Assembly (NCBI GenBank): GCA_964525045.1
Contig: CAZGFD010000004.1
Span: forward strand, 1-64,000
DNA: 64,000 nt
Reading direction: 5' to 3'
Origin: G020348185 sp964525045
GTDB lineage: Bacteria; Nitrospirota; Nitrospiria; Nitrospirales; UBA8639
The notes beneath the pieces were generated by a model, which made no database searches, had not been told where the DNA came from, and was given only the letters and a program-made list of their open reading frames with translations. Positions 7,346 through 15,451 of the stretch are shown here, in pieces (the first letter of the stretch is position 1; every line of letters begins with the position of its first letter). The position numbers were made by a program, and so were the translations under genes.

Positions 7346-7569
7346 AAATCGAACCTCTAGAAAGGGATGAGACCTTTTACGACCTCGTTACCTCTACGCA
7401 TGCGGCCATTCAACACCATCTTGCTTATACCCCTGCCTCCAAATTGATTCAACATCACGGAGAATTGGGTTTTGAGCAGAAGTTGGCGGCGATTGGAAGG
7501 GAGTCATACTTAGCGTTCGCAAAGACGAGCGATGAACGAAACTCACCCCCCCCTCAGGAGTCTTATTAA
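7336..7569 (+). CDS. SDH-type protease, C-terminal part (frameshifted)
   Basis: The frame is actually open from 7180, and family-like sequence is seen from about 7261. The piece starting at the ATG at 7336 is therefore not an independent gene but the tail of the 6653 protease. It begins MGLKIEPLERDETFYDLV and continues with STHAAIQHHLAYTPASKLI, matching the conserved end of SDH proteases, in which a glycine-leucine-lysine segment precedes a helix ending in a KIIENH-like motif. It overlaps the upstream frame by 10 bases. Confidence 0.6.
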   Translation: MGLKIEPLERDETFYDLVTSTHAAIQHHLAYTPASKLIQHHGELGFEQKLAAIGRESYLAFAKTSDERNSPPPQESY

Positions 7570-7769
7570 AGGAGATGGGAGAAATCGGGTTGAATCGTAA
7601 CCACCCTGAACCTAAGGTACTTCCCCTAGGACAATTAACGGCGGGGCCCGGGCGCGAAAATTCGGTAGCGAGACAGCAGGGAAAGTTGTAAATGGTTGTT
7701 TTATCAAGGCAAATTTAGCACCACTGGAACCCCTCCGGAGATGATACGAAGTAAGGCACAGAGAGAAGC

Positions 7770-8288
7770 ATGAAAACGAAATCCCCCACCCTGTTAACCG
7801 GTGCCCAATATGCCAAACATCTGGGGGTCTCTCCGGCCCGGGTGTGCCATTTAGTAAAAAAAGGTGTCTTGCAACAGGACGAAGAGGGGCGCTTTGATCG
7901 GGATCTTAATGATCGCCTCATGGCCCAAGCGCAAGACCCGGCCTACCAAGCCAAACAAAAAGCCAGTCCCCACCCCAGCAATGGCAAAGCCGCCAAGATC
8001 CCCATGACGTTCGGGGAAGCCAAAACCGAACGAGAAACGTACCTGGCCAAGCAGGCCAAACTCGACTATTACAAGGCCATTGGGAAAGTGGTGTTGGCCG
8101 ACACCGTCAATAAGCGGGCGTTTGAGGTGGGCCGTCGGGTGCGAGAGCAACTGTTCACCATTCCGAATCGGATTGCCGGGGTGCTGGCCGCCGAAACGGA
8201 CCAGGAAAAAGTCTATCAGGTGTTGATGGGGGAATTGCAGCAAGCCCTCGAAGCATTGACGGAGGGGCAGGAATCCCATGCGGCCTAA
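7770..8288 (+). CDS. Phage terminase small subunit, Nu1-like
   Basis: Predicted 172-residue DNA-packaging protein. The N-terminus is a winged helix-turn-helix (GAQYAKHLGVSPARVCHLVKKG, residues 10-31, then a short wing), followed by a helical region starting AKTERETYLAKQAKLDYYKA. This is the layout of lambda Nu1-type small terminase subunits, which bind the packaging site and recruit the large subunit. The stop overlaps the large subunit start by 11 bases, as expected for a stoichiometric pair. About 200 bases without a gene precede it (7570-7769) and could contain its recognition site, though I see no repeats there. Confidence 0.85.
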   Translation: MKTKSPTLLTGAQYAKHLGVSPARVCHLVKKGVLQQDEEGRFDRDLNDRLMAQAQDPAYQAKQKASPHPSNGKAAKIPMTFGEAKTERETYLAKQAKLDYYKAIGKVVLADTVNKRAFEVGRRVREQLFTIPNRIAGVLAAETDQEKVYQVLMGELQQALEALTEGQESHAA

Positions 8289-10128
8289 AGTCTATGAAGC
8301 GGCCCTACTGGCCGGGCTCCGACCGGACCCCCAAGAGCCTATTTCCGCATGGGCGGATCACCATATGGTCTTGAGTGCCGAAGCCTCCGAACAGGGCCGG
8401 TTTCGGTCCTCACGAGCCCCGTTCATGCGCGAGATTATGGACTGTTTGAGCCCGAGTTCCCCGATTCGGGAAGTGGTGTTCATGAAGTGTGTCCAGATTA
8501 CCGGCACGACGGCGGGCCTCTGTTGGGTGGCCCATACCATTCATCGCGCCCCGACCAATATGCTGGTCGTGGAACCCACGGTCGATCTGGCGAAAAAAAT
8601 CAGTAAACAACGCATTGCGCCCATGCTGGAAGAAGTGGACGTGCTCCGAGGAAAGGTGAGTGATCCCCGTTCCCGGGATACCAGTAACACCATGTTCGAG
8701 AAGGAATTCCCGGGAGGCCGGTTGGTCCTGACCGGGGCTAATAGTGGCGTGGGCCTCCGGTTTATGAGTGTGAAGAATCTCATGCTCGATGAGGTAGACG
8801 CCTATCCCTATGACGTGGATGGGGAAGGCCCGCCCATTGATATTGTCGAGAAACGAACCGCGACCTATCCCCGCTACAAGATTTTTAAACTCTCCACGCC
8901 GTTGCTTGAAGCCACGAGTGTGATCGAACCCGAATACCAGAGCAGCGATCAACGCGCCTATCACGTCCCCTGCCCGCATTGCGACCATGGCCAACCGCTC
9001 ACCTGGGCGGGTTTAACCTGGCCGAAGGGCAAGCCACAGGAGGCGGCGTATTTGTGTGAACAGTGCCAACAACGCATCCCTGAGCATTACAAAACGCAGA
9101 TGCTCGAGCAGGGACAATGGATCCCCAAAGTCGAGCTAAAGGCCTGGAAGGCCCTACAGAGCTATAAGGCGGGCTTTCATCTCAATATCCTGTACCAGCC
9201 GTATGGCTGGCGATACACCTGGCCGTACCTTGCCCGAGAATGGACGAAAATCAACGAACGCAAAGATACGGGGAAACTGCAACAATTTGTGAATCTCATG
9301 TTGGCCGAAACGTGGGAGGAAGAATCGGGGGAACGGGTCCAGCATTCCGAGCTCTGGAACCGGCGGGAGATCTATCCTGCCCCGGTGCCCAATGGGGTCA
9401 TCGCGCTCACCGCCAGTGTGGATGTGCAAGATGATCGACTGGAGGCGGAGTGTGTCGGCTGGGGCGTGGGCGAGGAGTGTTGGGCCATTGAAAAACAGAT
9501 TTTCTTTGGAGGCCCGGGGAGTAAACGGTCCCCGAATGTCTGGGATCAGCTCGACCGGTGGCTCCAAGAACCCTTCGCCCGGCACGATGGAAAAACGCTC
9601 GTAATTCAATGCACCTGTGTGGATACGGGCTACCTCCCCAATGAAGTGTATGCCTTTGTAAAGCCCCGGCAAGGGCGGCGGGTGCATGCCGTAAAGGGCT
9701 CGAGCCTGCCAGGCCGTCCCATCTTAGCCAGCCGGAGTAATGAGAACCTGATGCGGGTGTGGCTGTTTTCTCTTGGGACGGACACGGCCAAAGATGCGAT
9801 TTTTAGCCGCCTCAAACTCCAAGACCCGGGTCCGGGCTATATTCACTTCCCGGCCAATCCCTCCTACGATGAAGAACATTTTGCCCAACTCTGCGCGGAA
9901 GTTAAAATGACCAAAAAGCATCGAGGGATTGTGGTGGGATACCAATATAAAAAGACCCGCCATCGGAATGAGGCGCTGGATCTGATGGTGATGAACTTGG
10001 CAGCGTTGGCGATTTTAAATCCCCGTCTCAACGCTGGGGAAGCTAAGGAGCCAGGGCCATTGCCGGATTTGGACCCAGAACCGAAGGGCCAATGGCTTCA
10101 GGAAAGGAAGGGATGGTTGCGGCGATGA
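8278..10128 (+). CDS. Phage terminase large subunit, GpA family
   Basis: Predicted 616-residue packaging motor and nuclease, close to the usual family length (lambda gpA is 641). Residues 69-79 (MKCVQITGTTA) match the deviant Walker A of gpA-type terminases, where the lysine is at the start of the loop. LMLDEVD (residues 168-174) is Walker B. Two CxxC pairs near residues 224-264 look like a zinc ribbon. The C-terminal part contains VDVQDDRLEAECVGWG and an acidic-residue pattern consistent with the nuclease domain. It appears intact, unlike the protease upstream. It is followed by a change of strand and no portal or capsid genes, which is unusual. Confidence 0.93.
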   Translation: MRPKVYEAALLAGLRPDPQEPISAWADHHMVLSAEASEQGRFRSSRAPFMREIMDCLSPSSPIREVVFMKCVQITGTTAGLCWVAHTIHRAPTNMLVVEPTVDLAKKISKQRIAPMLEEVDVLRGKVSDPRSRDTSNTMFEKEFPGGRLVLTGANSGVGLRFMSVKNLMLDEVDAYPYDVDGEGPPIDIVEKRTATYPRYKIFKLSTPLLEATSVIEPEYQSSDQRAYHVPCPHCDHGQPLTWAGLTWPKGKPQEAAYLCEQCQQRIPEHYKTQMLEQGQWIPKVELKAWKALQSYKAGFHLNILYQPYGWRYTWPYLAREWTKINERKDTGKLQQFVNLMLAETWEEESGERVQHSELWNRREIYPAPVPNGVIALTASVDVQDDRLEAECVGWGVGEECWAIEKQIFFGGPGSKRSPNVWDQLDRWLQEPFARHDGKTLVIQCTCVDTGYLPNEVYAFVKPRQGRRVHAVKGSSLPGRPILASRSNENLMRVWLFSLGTDTAKDAIFSRLKLQDPGPGYIHFPANPSYDEEHFAQLCAEVKMTKKHRGIVVGYQYKKTRHRNEALDLMVMNLAALAILNPRLNAGEAKEPGPLPDLDPEPKGQWLQERKGWLRR

Positions 10129-10166
10129 GTGACGCTATTCCCAAAAGAATGAAAATGGAGAAATTT

Positions 10167-10661
10167 TTAGTGCTCAGGAGTCTTGTGAGATATTTCCTGT
10201 TTTAATGCGTGGCTGAACCTTCCCAACTCCCCCAACAGCAATACAATTTTAGGCAACAAATTATTGTTATTAATTTCATCTGCCACCCGAGAAACATCCA
10301 TGAGTTGTGGCAACTCCCCACCATGAAACCCTACATTATGACGGATCCGGCTAATTACCTTTTTTAGGGGTGCCCAAAGTTCTTGGATCCTATCCAAACT
10401 AATTTTGGTGGATTCATTTAAAGAGGTGCTATCGAGGTTTAGAATATTTGTGCCGCGCCTATCAAAAAGCGAGTATATATAAGATAAAAGAATTACGTAG
10501 AGATTGGTTTGAGCTTCATAAACTTCATCGATACTTTCAAAATTTGAAGGTATGTTCTTATTAAAATAATACTCGTGGATTAAATCAAAAACCTTTCCTA
10601 ATGAAATCAGTGACTCGATTCTCTGGATTGCCAAAAATGTTTCCACGGTGTTTTTTGTCAT
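10167..10661 (-). CDS. HEPN-motif protein, probable defence cargo
   Basis: Predicted 164-residue, mostly helical protein. The RHNVGFH segment near residue 109 fits the R-x(4-6)-H motif of HEPN ribonuclease-type domains, which are common in abortive-infection and toxin-antitoxin systems. There is no signal peptide or membrane segment. The gene is AT-rich compared with the terminase and lies on the opposite strand, as the first of a cargo block. A second HEPN-motif gene lies just upstream on the same strand. The fold is assigned from the motif and helicity only; a toxin or RNase role is inference. Confidence 0.55.
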   Translation of the reverse strand: MTKNTVETFLAIQRIESLISLGKVFDLIHEYYFNKNIPSNFESIDEVYEAQTNLYVILLSYIYSLFDRRGTNILNLDSTSLNESTKISLDRIQELWAPLKKVISRIRHNVGFHGGELPQLMDVSRVADEINNNNLLPKIVLLLGELGRFSHALKQEISHKTPEH

Positions 10662-10759
10662 TCCTCTTACCTCTAGAAGGGAAACTGATTAATGGCCAGA
10701 AGCAAACTCATTAGTGATAAGAAACAGTGGCCTTTCCCCCGAAATGGGATTCCCCCAAG

Positions 10760-11338
10760 TCAAGGATTTTGATTTCTCAAGTTTACACGAGACAATTGAT
10801 AGGTGGCTGTGGTTGGACTTGCTAATTGAAGGGATTTATTAATGCTTCCGCCTTTTCTGATATTTGCAGACGCACAAACAAACTCGTGAGATAACATTGC
10901 AATCTGGATATAAGATTTTTGCAGTCGCTCTAGGGTCGTTGAATAGAAAAAGAGGGCCCCTATTCTTTTTTTTGAATTATCCTCGATCACGTCTTCGACA
11001 TGTGAAAAAAAGATGTTCTCATCAGAGTCACCCTCTTCGGGCAGGAGTATTTCCCCATGAGCCAATATATTCCGTTCGTCTACAAACCCCTTTAGGAAGT
11101 CTACAGTCTGTTTCAGCCTTTCCCGTCCTTTCTGATCATTTTGATTGATGGTTCGATAAGCTTTGTTCAGTTGTCCTACCAAACGTTTAGCGGTGAGGTC
11201 TTCTAACTTTTTATGTGGTGACTTCCCTTTTTCTTCACAGCATCTTATAAAACCGCGGAGTTGGTACATCAGACGTTCAAAATGATAGAAATATGCACCA
11301 ATTTCCCGAAAGATGAGGTCTCGCTGGGCCATGCACAT
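10760..11338 (-). CDS. HEPN-motif protein (second), probable defence cargo
   Basis: Predicted 192-residue helical protein. DERNILAHGE near residue 90 is a good match to the RN-x(3)-H active-site motif of HEPN RNases. The first half is a four-helix-like region (ERLMYQLRGFIRCCEE). The ATG at 11338 has an alternative two codons downstream, and neither has a strong ribosome site. Only about 100 bases separate it from the 10661 gene, so the two may be co-transcribed and function as a pair. No known antitoxin (MNT or similar) is visible next to them. Confidence 0.6.
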   Translation of the reverse strand: MCMAQRDLIFREIGAYFYHFERLMYQLRGFIRCCEEKGKSPHKKLEDLTAKRLVGQLNKAYRTINQNDQKGRERLKQTVDFLKGFVDERNILAHGEILLPEEGDSDENIFFSHVEDVIEDNSKKRIGALFFYSTTLERLQKSYIQIAMLSHEFVCASANIRKGGSINKSLQLASPTTATYQLSRVNLRNQNP

Positions 11339-11612
11339 GGAGAAGATAGTTTTCGTGAAAAGAAATTTTACACCGGTTAAGGCTGTCTATATTATATAGA
11401 GTTATGGTCGTCTCATGCTTCCCTACGACATCACTTGGCTGGAGATACTCCCAAGGATTAATCAAGTCTCTCTCGAAGGCATTCGGCAATATGTGCTGGT
11501 CCAGTTGACCACTCAATGTAAAGTTTGTCTCGCAAAAGGGGGTATCTTTCAAAAACAATAGCTGGATCGGAAATCATTACTGGTAAAACAACAATCAATC
11601 CAGATATTTTCA
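11339..11612. other. Region without a convincing gene
   Basis: Two overlapping minus-strand frames (11277-11558 and 11458-11652) are open, but neither has a ribosome site or recognisable motifs and they overlap both neighbours. The segment may be the remains of a decayed gene in the cargo block. Confidence 0.4.
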
Positions 11613-11918
11613 CTAAAGGCCAAGCCTTGTCCGGATGTCCCGCGGTGGCCAATCTTTCATCAATGCCGCCAGATAATCTCGGCCTCCCGCCGTGATCCGA
11701 TAGATTTGGTTCTCTTCATCCAGGTTGATACATCCCACTTCCTGGAGGGAGGTGACGAAAGGCTCCCAAGGGGTATTCGGCTCATGGTCTTTGTCAATTT
11801 GTTCCCACTCTTGAACGCCATAACCCACTTCTCCTCGCTCGCTGAGAATCGTCAGAATTTTAATGAGGGTGTTGCGTTCATTATACGCCTCAAGGAAATC
11901 CTGTTCCTGTTTGGTCAT
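11613..11918 (-). CDS. Winged-helix-like small protein
   Basis: Predicted 101-residue protein. The ATG at 11918 is chosen over 11960 because GGAGAAG lies just upstream. The sequence alternates short helices and a C-terminal wing (CINLDEENQIYRITAGGRDYLAAL), the pattern of winged-helix regulators where the last strand precedes an ITxxGRxYL motif. It may regulate the cargo block. No partner or target can be assigned. Confidence 0.6.
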   Translation of the reverse strand: MTKQEQDFLEAYNERNTLIKILTILSERGEVGYGVQEWEQIDKDHEPNTPWEPFVTSLQEVGCINLDEENQIYRITAGGRDYLAALMKDWPPRDIRTRLGL

Positions 11919-12193
11919 CCGCTCTTCTCCGAATTGAATATTGATAAATCCATTCTGCAATTTTAAGAGTGTCCTGAAGATTTTAGGAAGTTATGAGGAA
12001 GCATACACCATTGGGCGAAAGGATCAAGGGGAAAACGAGTGGAAAAGTGACAGAACCCAAATTGAGAAGGAGCAAAGCTAGCCGGATCTTTAAAGGCGAA
12101 AACCCCTCACACTTCCGGAGCACATCCATCATTTTGTTTGCGGAGGTAATCGGTCTTTAGAAGTCCCGTAAAGAAACTCCCCTGGAACCTATT

Positions 12194-13414
12194 TTACACC
12201 TTCAATGCCCCCTTTCCTTCTTTCACGAATGGCTGGAGGCGGAGGTAGGTTAAACTTCTCCAGGCCCATTCCAAAGGACCATACCGGAAATTTTGTAACC
12301 ATAGCGGGGAATACCACAGTTGTACCAGCCAAATCGCAAACACCATAAATAGCTGATTCATTCGCTCGACTTGCCCAAATAACCCCAATCCGAACCCATA
12401 AAAAATCGTTGTACACACGAGCGTGTGAAAAATATAGTTACTAAAGGCCATTTGCCCCACGGCGGCCAACCGATGCTGCAGCCCGGGATACCTGCCTTTT
12501 TTGACGAACAACATGACCGCTGCCACATACCCCAGGCTGACAAAGGCACTCCCCCAATAATTGAACTGACTACCAAAAAACATACTGAATTCCATGGAAA
12601 ATTCATGTGCAAAGTTTTGAAGGAGCCCGAGAGCCACGAGCGAAAGGCCTATCAGGAATCCTGGAGCTCCAAGGGTAAGGTAGAATGAATACGTTTTCGC
12701 AGCACTAAAGATGCCCCACTTATACAAGGCCATCCCAATGAGCATCATCCCGCCAGCGCGCCATAAGACGGTGGTGAAAAAATAAAAGGTTTCCATGTCC
12801 AATGCTTGTTCATGACGTTGGGCCATCTGCTCTATCCAATTCCCCCGATACGCTGCTAAATTATCCTGGATGTCCTCAGGACCTGGGTCCCATGTCTGTT
12901 CCATTGCGGCTATCATTTCTGGTGGCATGTGGGGTACCATCATACCGGCGAACACATAGATCAGGGAGGATACGGAAAAAATGAGAATGCCAAGGAGACA
13001 TAAGGCCCTGGCAGAACGTTTGCGTAAAAGATAGACCCAAAACCCACACAGTGCATAGCTGTATAAAATATCTCCCTGCCACAGGAAATGCCCATGGATT
13101 AAACCAAAGCACAATAACCAGAAGGTTCGGCGGTAATGGAGCGAGGCTGATCGACCCTGTTTGGCCTCTGCCCTTTCGGAAAAGATACATATTCCCACCC
13201 CAAACAATAACGAAAAAATGGACAAGAATTTCTGATCGGCCAAAATATGGCTGACAATCCATGCAACCTGATTCACTCGCGAGAAATCCCCGTAGGCCAT
13301 TGGATTAAGGTAAGCCGCCATAGGCATGGAAAAAACCTGGATGTTCATGATCAGAATGCCCAGGAGGGCAAAACCACGCAGGACATCTAGGCTAATAATT
13401 CTGTCTTGGGTCAT
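12194..13414 (-). CDS. DUF418-domain membrane protein
   Basis: Predicted 406-residue integral membrane protein with about eight or nine hydrophobic helices. The N-terminal RIISLDVLRGFALLGILIMN (residues 5-24) is the hallmark of the DUF418/YeiB family, and the C-terminal half contains the DUF418 block (MAFSNYIFHTLVCTTIFYGFG). Family members are of unknown function and often occur as single genes. It is complete. It sits in the cargo block with no obvious operon partner and is an odd passenger for a phage-like element. Confidence 0.85.
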   Translation of the reverse strand: MTQDRIISLDVLRGFALLGILIMNIQVFSMPMAAYLNPMAYGDFSRVNQVAWIVSHILADQKFLSIFSLLFGVGICIFSERAEAKQGRSASLHYRRTFWLLCFGLIHGHFLWQGDILYSYALCGFWVYLLRKRSARALCLLGILIFSVSSLIYVFAGMMVPHMPPEMIAAMEQTWDPGPEDIQDNLAAYRGNWIEQMAQRHEQALDMETFYFFTTVLWRAGGMMLIGMALYKWGIFSAAKTYSFYLTLGAPGFLIGLSLVALGLLQNFAHEFSMEFSMFFGSQFNYWGSAFVSLGYVAAVMLFVKKGRYPGLQHRLAAVGQMAFSNYIFHTLVCTTIFYGFGLGLFGQVERMNQLFMVFAIWLVQLWYSPLWLQNFRYGPLEWAWRSLTYLRLQPFVKEGKGALKV

Positions 13415-13553
13415 GTATGGTAACTATTAAGGTGGGTGAGGTGGGGGATTGGTTGATTGGGGGTGTATTCATTTCCCCTTCGGCAACACCCCTTTCTTTT
13501 CGCGTTCACTAATTCTTAGGGTTTGAAGCTATTCCCCGCCCTGATTGTGGTAG

Positions 13554-14360
13554 TCAATTTTGCAATGGAGCCTCAATGGGTTCTTCCACCGTTTCTGGCA
13601 CCTCATTGAGTATGGCGGGAGATTCGGATTTTTTTGTAGAAGACTGGCTTGCTCGGGTTGTGCGTGTTTTCTTCTTCCGTTTCTTCTGAATTTTTATATC
13701 ATCAATTAGGACATCCGGATTCAGAAGATTCTTTAGGGCCTCGACAACATCGTTAACCTCCAACCTAATTCCTGATTTTCGCTTTAACTCTTTTCGGATG
13801 ATGTTTATTACGTCTTCTGTAAACACGGCTCCCACTAAAGAGGACGGGCGAAGCGTTTTTTTCTGTTCCCAAAACTCTGCAAGCTTATTCCGTACTACGC
13901 TCTTGCGCGACAATAAGTTGAGATGGTTCCACACTTCTTCCAAGTTACTCTCAGGGGTGAAGCTGATATCAAAAGCTACATCGTGTTCTATCCCGGCATC
14001 AAAGGTGAGATGGTATAACTTCCAATGGGTCCCGTTGGTGAGTAAGACCCATTCTAACCCGGAACGGGACGCATAATTCTCCGCCTGTTCAATATGTCGA
14101 TCCGATAGAGAACTTCCGGAAGCCTTTGCTTCAACCAAAAGACGAATTTCTCCACTTATTTTTAAGGCGATATCGCAATAACGGTCCTTTATTTGATATT
14201 CCTTAGTAATTTCAGTGAAAACGTCATAGCCCAGGACATCAGAGAAAAATCTTGTCAGGAAAGTAACTGTGTCGGCTTCGGGAGTGTTCTGCTGACGAGC
14301 ATTATGAAACACCTTGGCATACTGCTGAAGAGCTTTTTTAGTGGTTTTGTCTAGTGCCAT
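13554..14360 (-). CDS. HsdR-N-type nuclease-like protein, orphan
   Basis: Predicted 268-residue protein. The N-terminal 160 residues resemble the PD-(D/E)xK nuclease domain of type I restriction subunit R and related stand-alone proteins: a helical start, then IKDRYCDIALKI, IRLLVEAKASG (Asp, Glu-x-Lys active-site pattern near residues 62-78) and YASRSGLEWVLLTNGTHWKLY. The C-terminus is a basic, low-complexity tail rich in Lys, Ser and Thr. A CAGGAG ribosome site precedes the ATG. No methylase or specificity subunit is present, so it is not a full restriction system. It may act as a solitary nuclease or defence protein. Confidence 0.75.
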   Translation of the reverse strand: MALDKTTKKALQQYAKVFHNARQQNTPEADTVTFLTRFFSDVLGYDVFTEITKEYQIKDRYCDIALKISGEIRLLVEAKASGSSLSDRHIEQAENYASRSGLEWVLLTNGTHWKLYHLTFDAGIEHDVAFDISFTPESNLEEVWNHLNLLSRKSVVRNKLAEFWEQKKTLRPSSLVGAVFTEDVINIIRKELKRKSGIRLEVNDVVEALKNLLNPDVLIDDIKIQKKRKKKTRTTRASQSSTKKSESPAILNEVPETVEEPIEAPLQN

Positions 14361-14423
14361 AGTTTTTTCTCCTGAAATGGATGAAATTCAAGAATCTCCG
14401 ATGCCCATCTTTGTTTAAGGCGG

Positions 14424-14594
14424 TTACCCTCGATTCCTTCGTTTGTACTTCTTTAATAATTCTTTTAAGGCCTCCTCCACCAAATCATTCACATTCCGAT
14501 CTTCATCAACCCCAAGATGTTGAACCTCTCGCATCAGGCCTTGATCAAGCCTGAGACCATAGGTTTTTCGCCCCTGTGGGGGTTTCTCAGCCAT
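14424..14594 (-). CDS. Ribbon-helix-helix repressor-like protein (56 aa)
   Basis: Predicted 56-residue protein beginning MAEKPPQGRKTYGLRLDQGL. The strand segment KTYGLRLD followed by two helices (LMREVQHLG and NVNDLVEEALKELLKKYKRR) is a ribbon-helix-helix layout, the fold of CopG/Arc repressors and many antitoxins. It is too short for most ORF filters. It is divergent from another ribbon-helix-helix gene at 14707, with a palindrome-containing promoter between them, which suggests a small regulatory switch. Confidence 0.65.
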   Translation of the reverse strand: MAEKPPQGRKTYGLRLDQGLMREVQHLGVDEDRNVNDLVEEALKELLKKYKRRNRG

Positions 14595-14640
14595 CGAGGG
14601 TGAGCCTAAATAAGATTGAAAAGATAGTCAACCATATCTA

Positions 14641-14678
14641 TTGACAACCTAGTATATAGCAAGCTATATTGCTATATA
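14641..14678 (+). promoter_or_regulatory. Strong promoter with palindromic operator
   Basis: TTGACA at 14641-14646 and TATATT at 14665-14670 with an 18-bp spacer are near-consensus -35 and -10 boxes. Half-sites TATATAGC (14653-14660), GCTATATT (14663-14670) and GCTATATA (14671-14678) form inverted repeats on top of the -10 box. One of the flanking ribbon-helix-helix proteins is a likely ligand. The promoter reads into 14707-16600, including the integrase. Confidence 0.75.
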
Positions 14679-14706
14679 TTTACAAAATGAGAAGGAGGTG
14701 ATGATT

Positions 14707-14856
14707 TTGAAAATGGAAAAAATGTTGATCCATATACCTCACAATCTTAAGAAAAAACTCGACAACCTCCGTTCCCAAGGCTACACCGTCAGCGGCTTTA
14801 TTCGGGCCTTACTGGAACGGGAGTTAGGAACAACCACCACCAAAAAAGGAGGGTAA
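14707..14856 (+). CDS. Ribbon-helix-helix DNA-binding protein (about 49 aa)
   Basis: Predicted short protein with EKMLIHIPHNLKKKLDNLRS followed by a second helix (VSGFIRALLERELG), a clear ribbon-helix-helix pattern. The start is uncertain: an ATG at 14701 lies only two bases from AAGGAGG, a TTG at 14707 has ideal spacing, and an ATG at 14713 is also possible. It opens the operon that ends in the integrase and could autoregulate through the overlapping palindromes just upstream. Confidence 0.65.
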   Translation: MKMEKMLIHIPHNLKKKLDNLRSQGYTVSGFIRALLERELGTTTTKKGG

Positions 14857-14860
14857 GACA

Positions 14861-15058
14861 ATGGGGGAACCCGAGGTGATGACCCGAGAACAACTAGACC
14901 GAGAAATAAGTAAGCTCGAGGCGTTTTGTGAGGCCTCGCAGGAATATGTCCGAGAGCGTCTTGAAGCGATTAAGCCAGCGGTAAAGGAACTGCGCAGACG
15001 TGAGCGTCAGGCCAAGAAGGCTCGAACGAAGAAACCTGAAAAGCGAAGGGCGGCTTAA
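14861..15058 (+). CDS. Small basic helical protein
   Basis: Predicted 65-residue protein, highly charged and probably a single long helix (QLDREISKLEAFCEASQEYV) ending in a Lys/Arg-rich tail that could bind nucleic acid. AAGGAGGG inside the end of the preceding gene provides its ribosome site. Its function is unknown. It is co-transcribed with the ribbon-helix-helix gene and the integrase. Confidence 0.6.
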   Translation: MGEPEVMTREQLDREISKLEAFCEASQEYVRERLEAIKPAVKELRRRERQAKKARTKKPEKRRAA

Positions 15059-15103
15059 GTCCTTGGCGGAGGCCGTCGATACTAAGACAAGGGAGGAAAC
15101 ACC

Positions 15104-15448
15104 ATGGCCAAATTGAAGAGCGTACCTACCAAAGCGACCAACTCGAAATCACGGCAGGAAGCCGCGTTTCAAGCTGGAATGGCCCATCTGGATGAAATGT
15201 GGGAACCCATGTATCGACTGGAGGGATTGCTGAAAGTGCTATGTCACATGGATCCGGAACGAGAAAGTCCCGACCCACGGCCCCTGATTGAAACTTTTGA
15301 AACCCTCGAGGAGATCACGGACACCATCAAAGGCCATTACCATAAAGCCTGCCATCACTTCGATGTGTTTACCGGCGATGCCGAGAGGGCGGCGAAGCGT
15401 AAACAACAGGAGCTTGCACAACAATTGAAAGAATTAAAAGGAGCCTAG
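15104..15448 (+). CDS. Hypothetical protein upstream of integrase
   Basis: Predicted 114-residue helical protein with a GGGAGG ribosome site. It has a central region with Cys, His and Asp residues (LCHMDPERESPDPRP and HYHKACHHFDVF) and a charged C-terminal helix. The cysteine/histidine content could bind metal but forms no motif I recognise. It ends 3 bases before the integrase start, so translational coupling is likely. Confidence 0.65.
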   Translation: MAKLKSVPTKATNSKSRQEAAFQAGMAHLDEMWEPMYRLEGLLKVLCHMDPERESPDPRPLIETFETLEEITDTIKGHYHKACHHFDVFTGDAERAAKRKQQELAQQLKELKGA

Positions 15449-15451
15449 CCC

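Noticed and set aside
11277..11652. Two overlapping minus-strand frames between the HEPN and winged-helix genes
   Set aside because: They overlap both neighbours and each other, lack ribosome sites and show no domain; listed only as a possible decayed region.
13554..14360. Complete type I restriction system
   Set aside because: Only an HsdR-N-like nuclease domain is present; there is no helicase part, methylase or specificity subunit.
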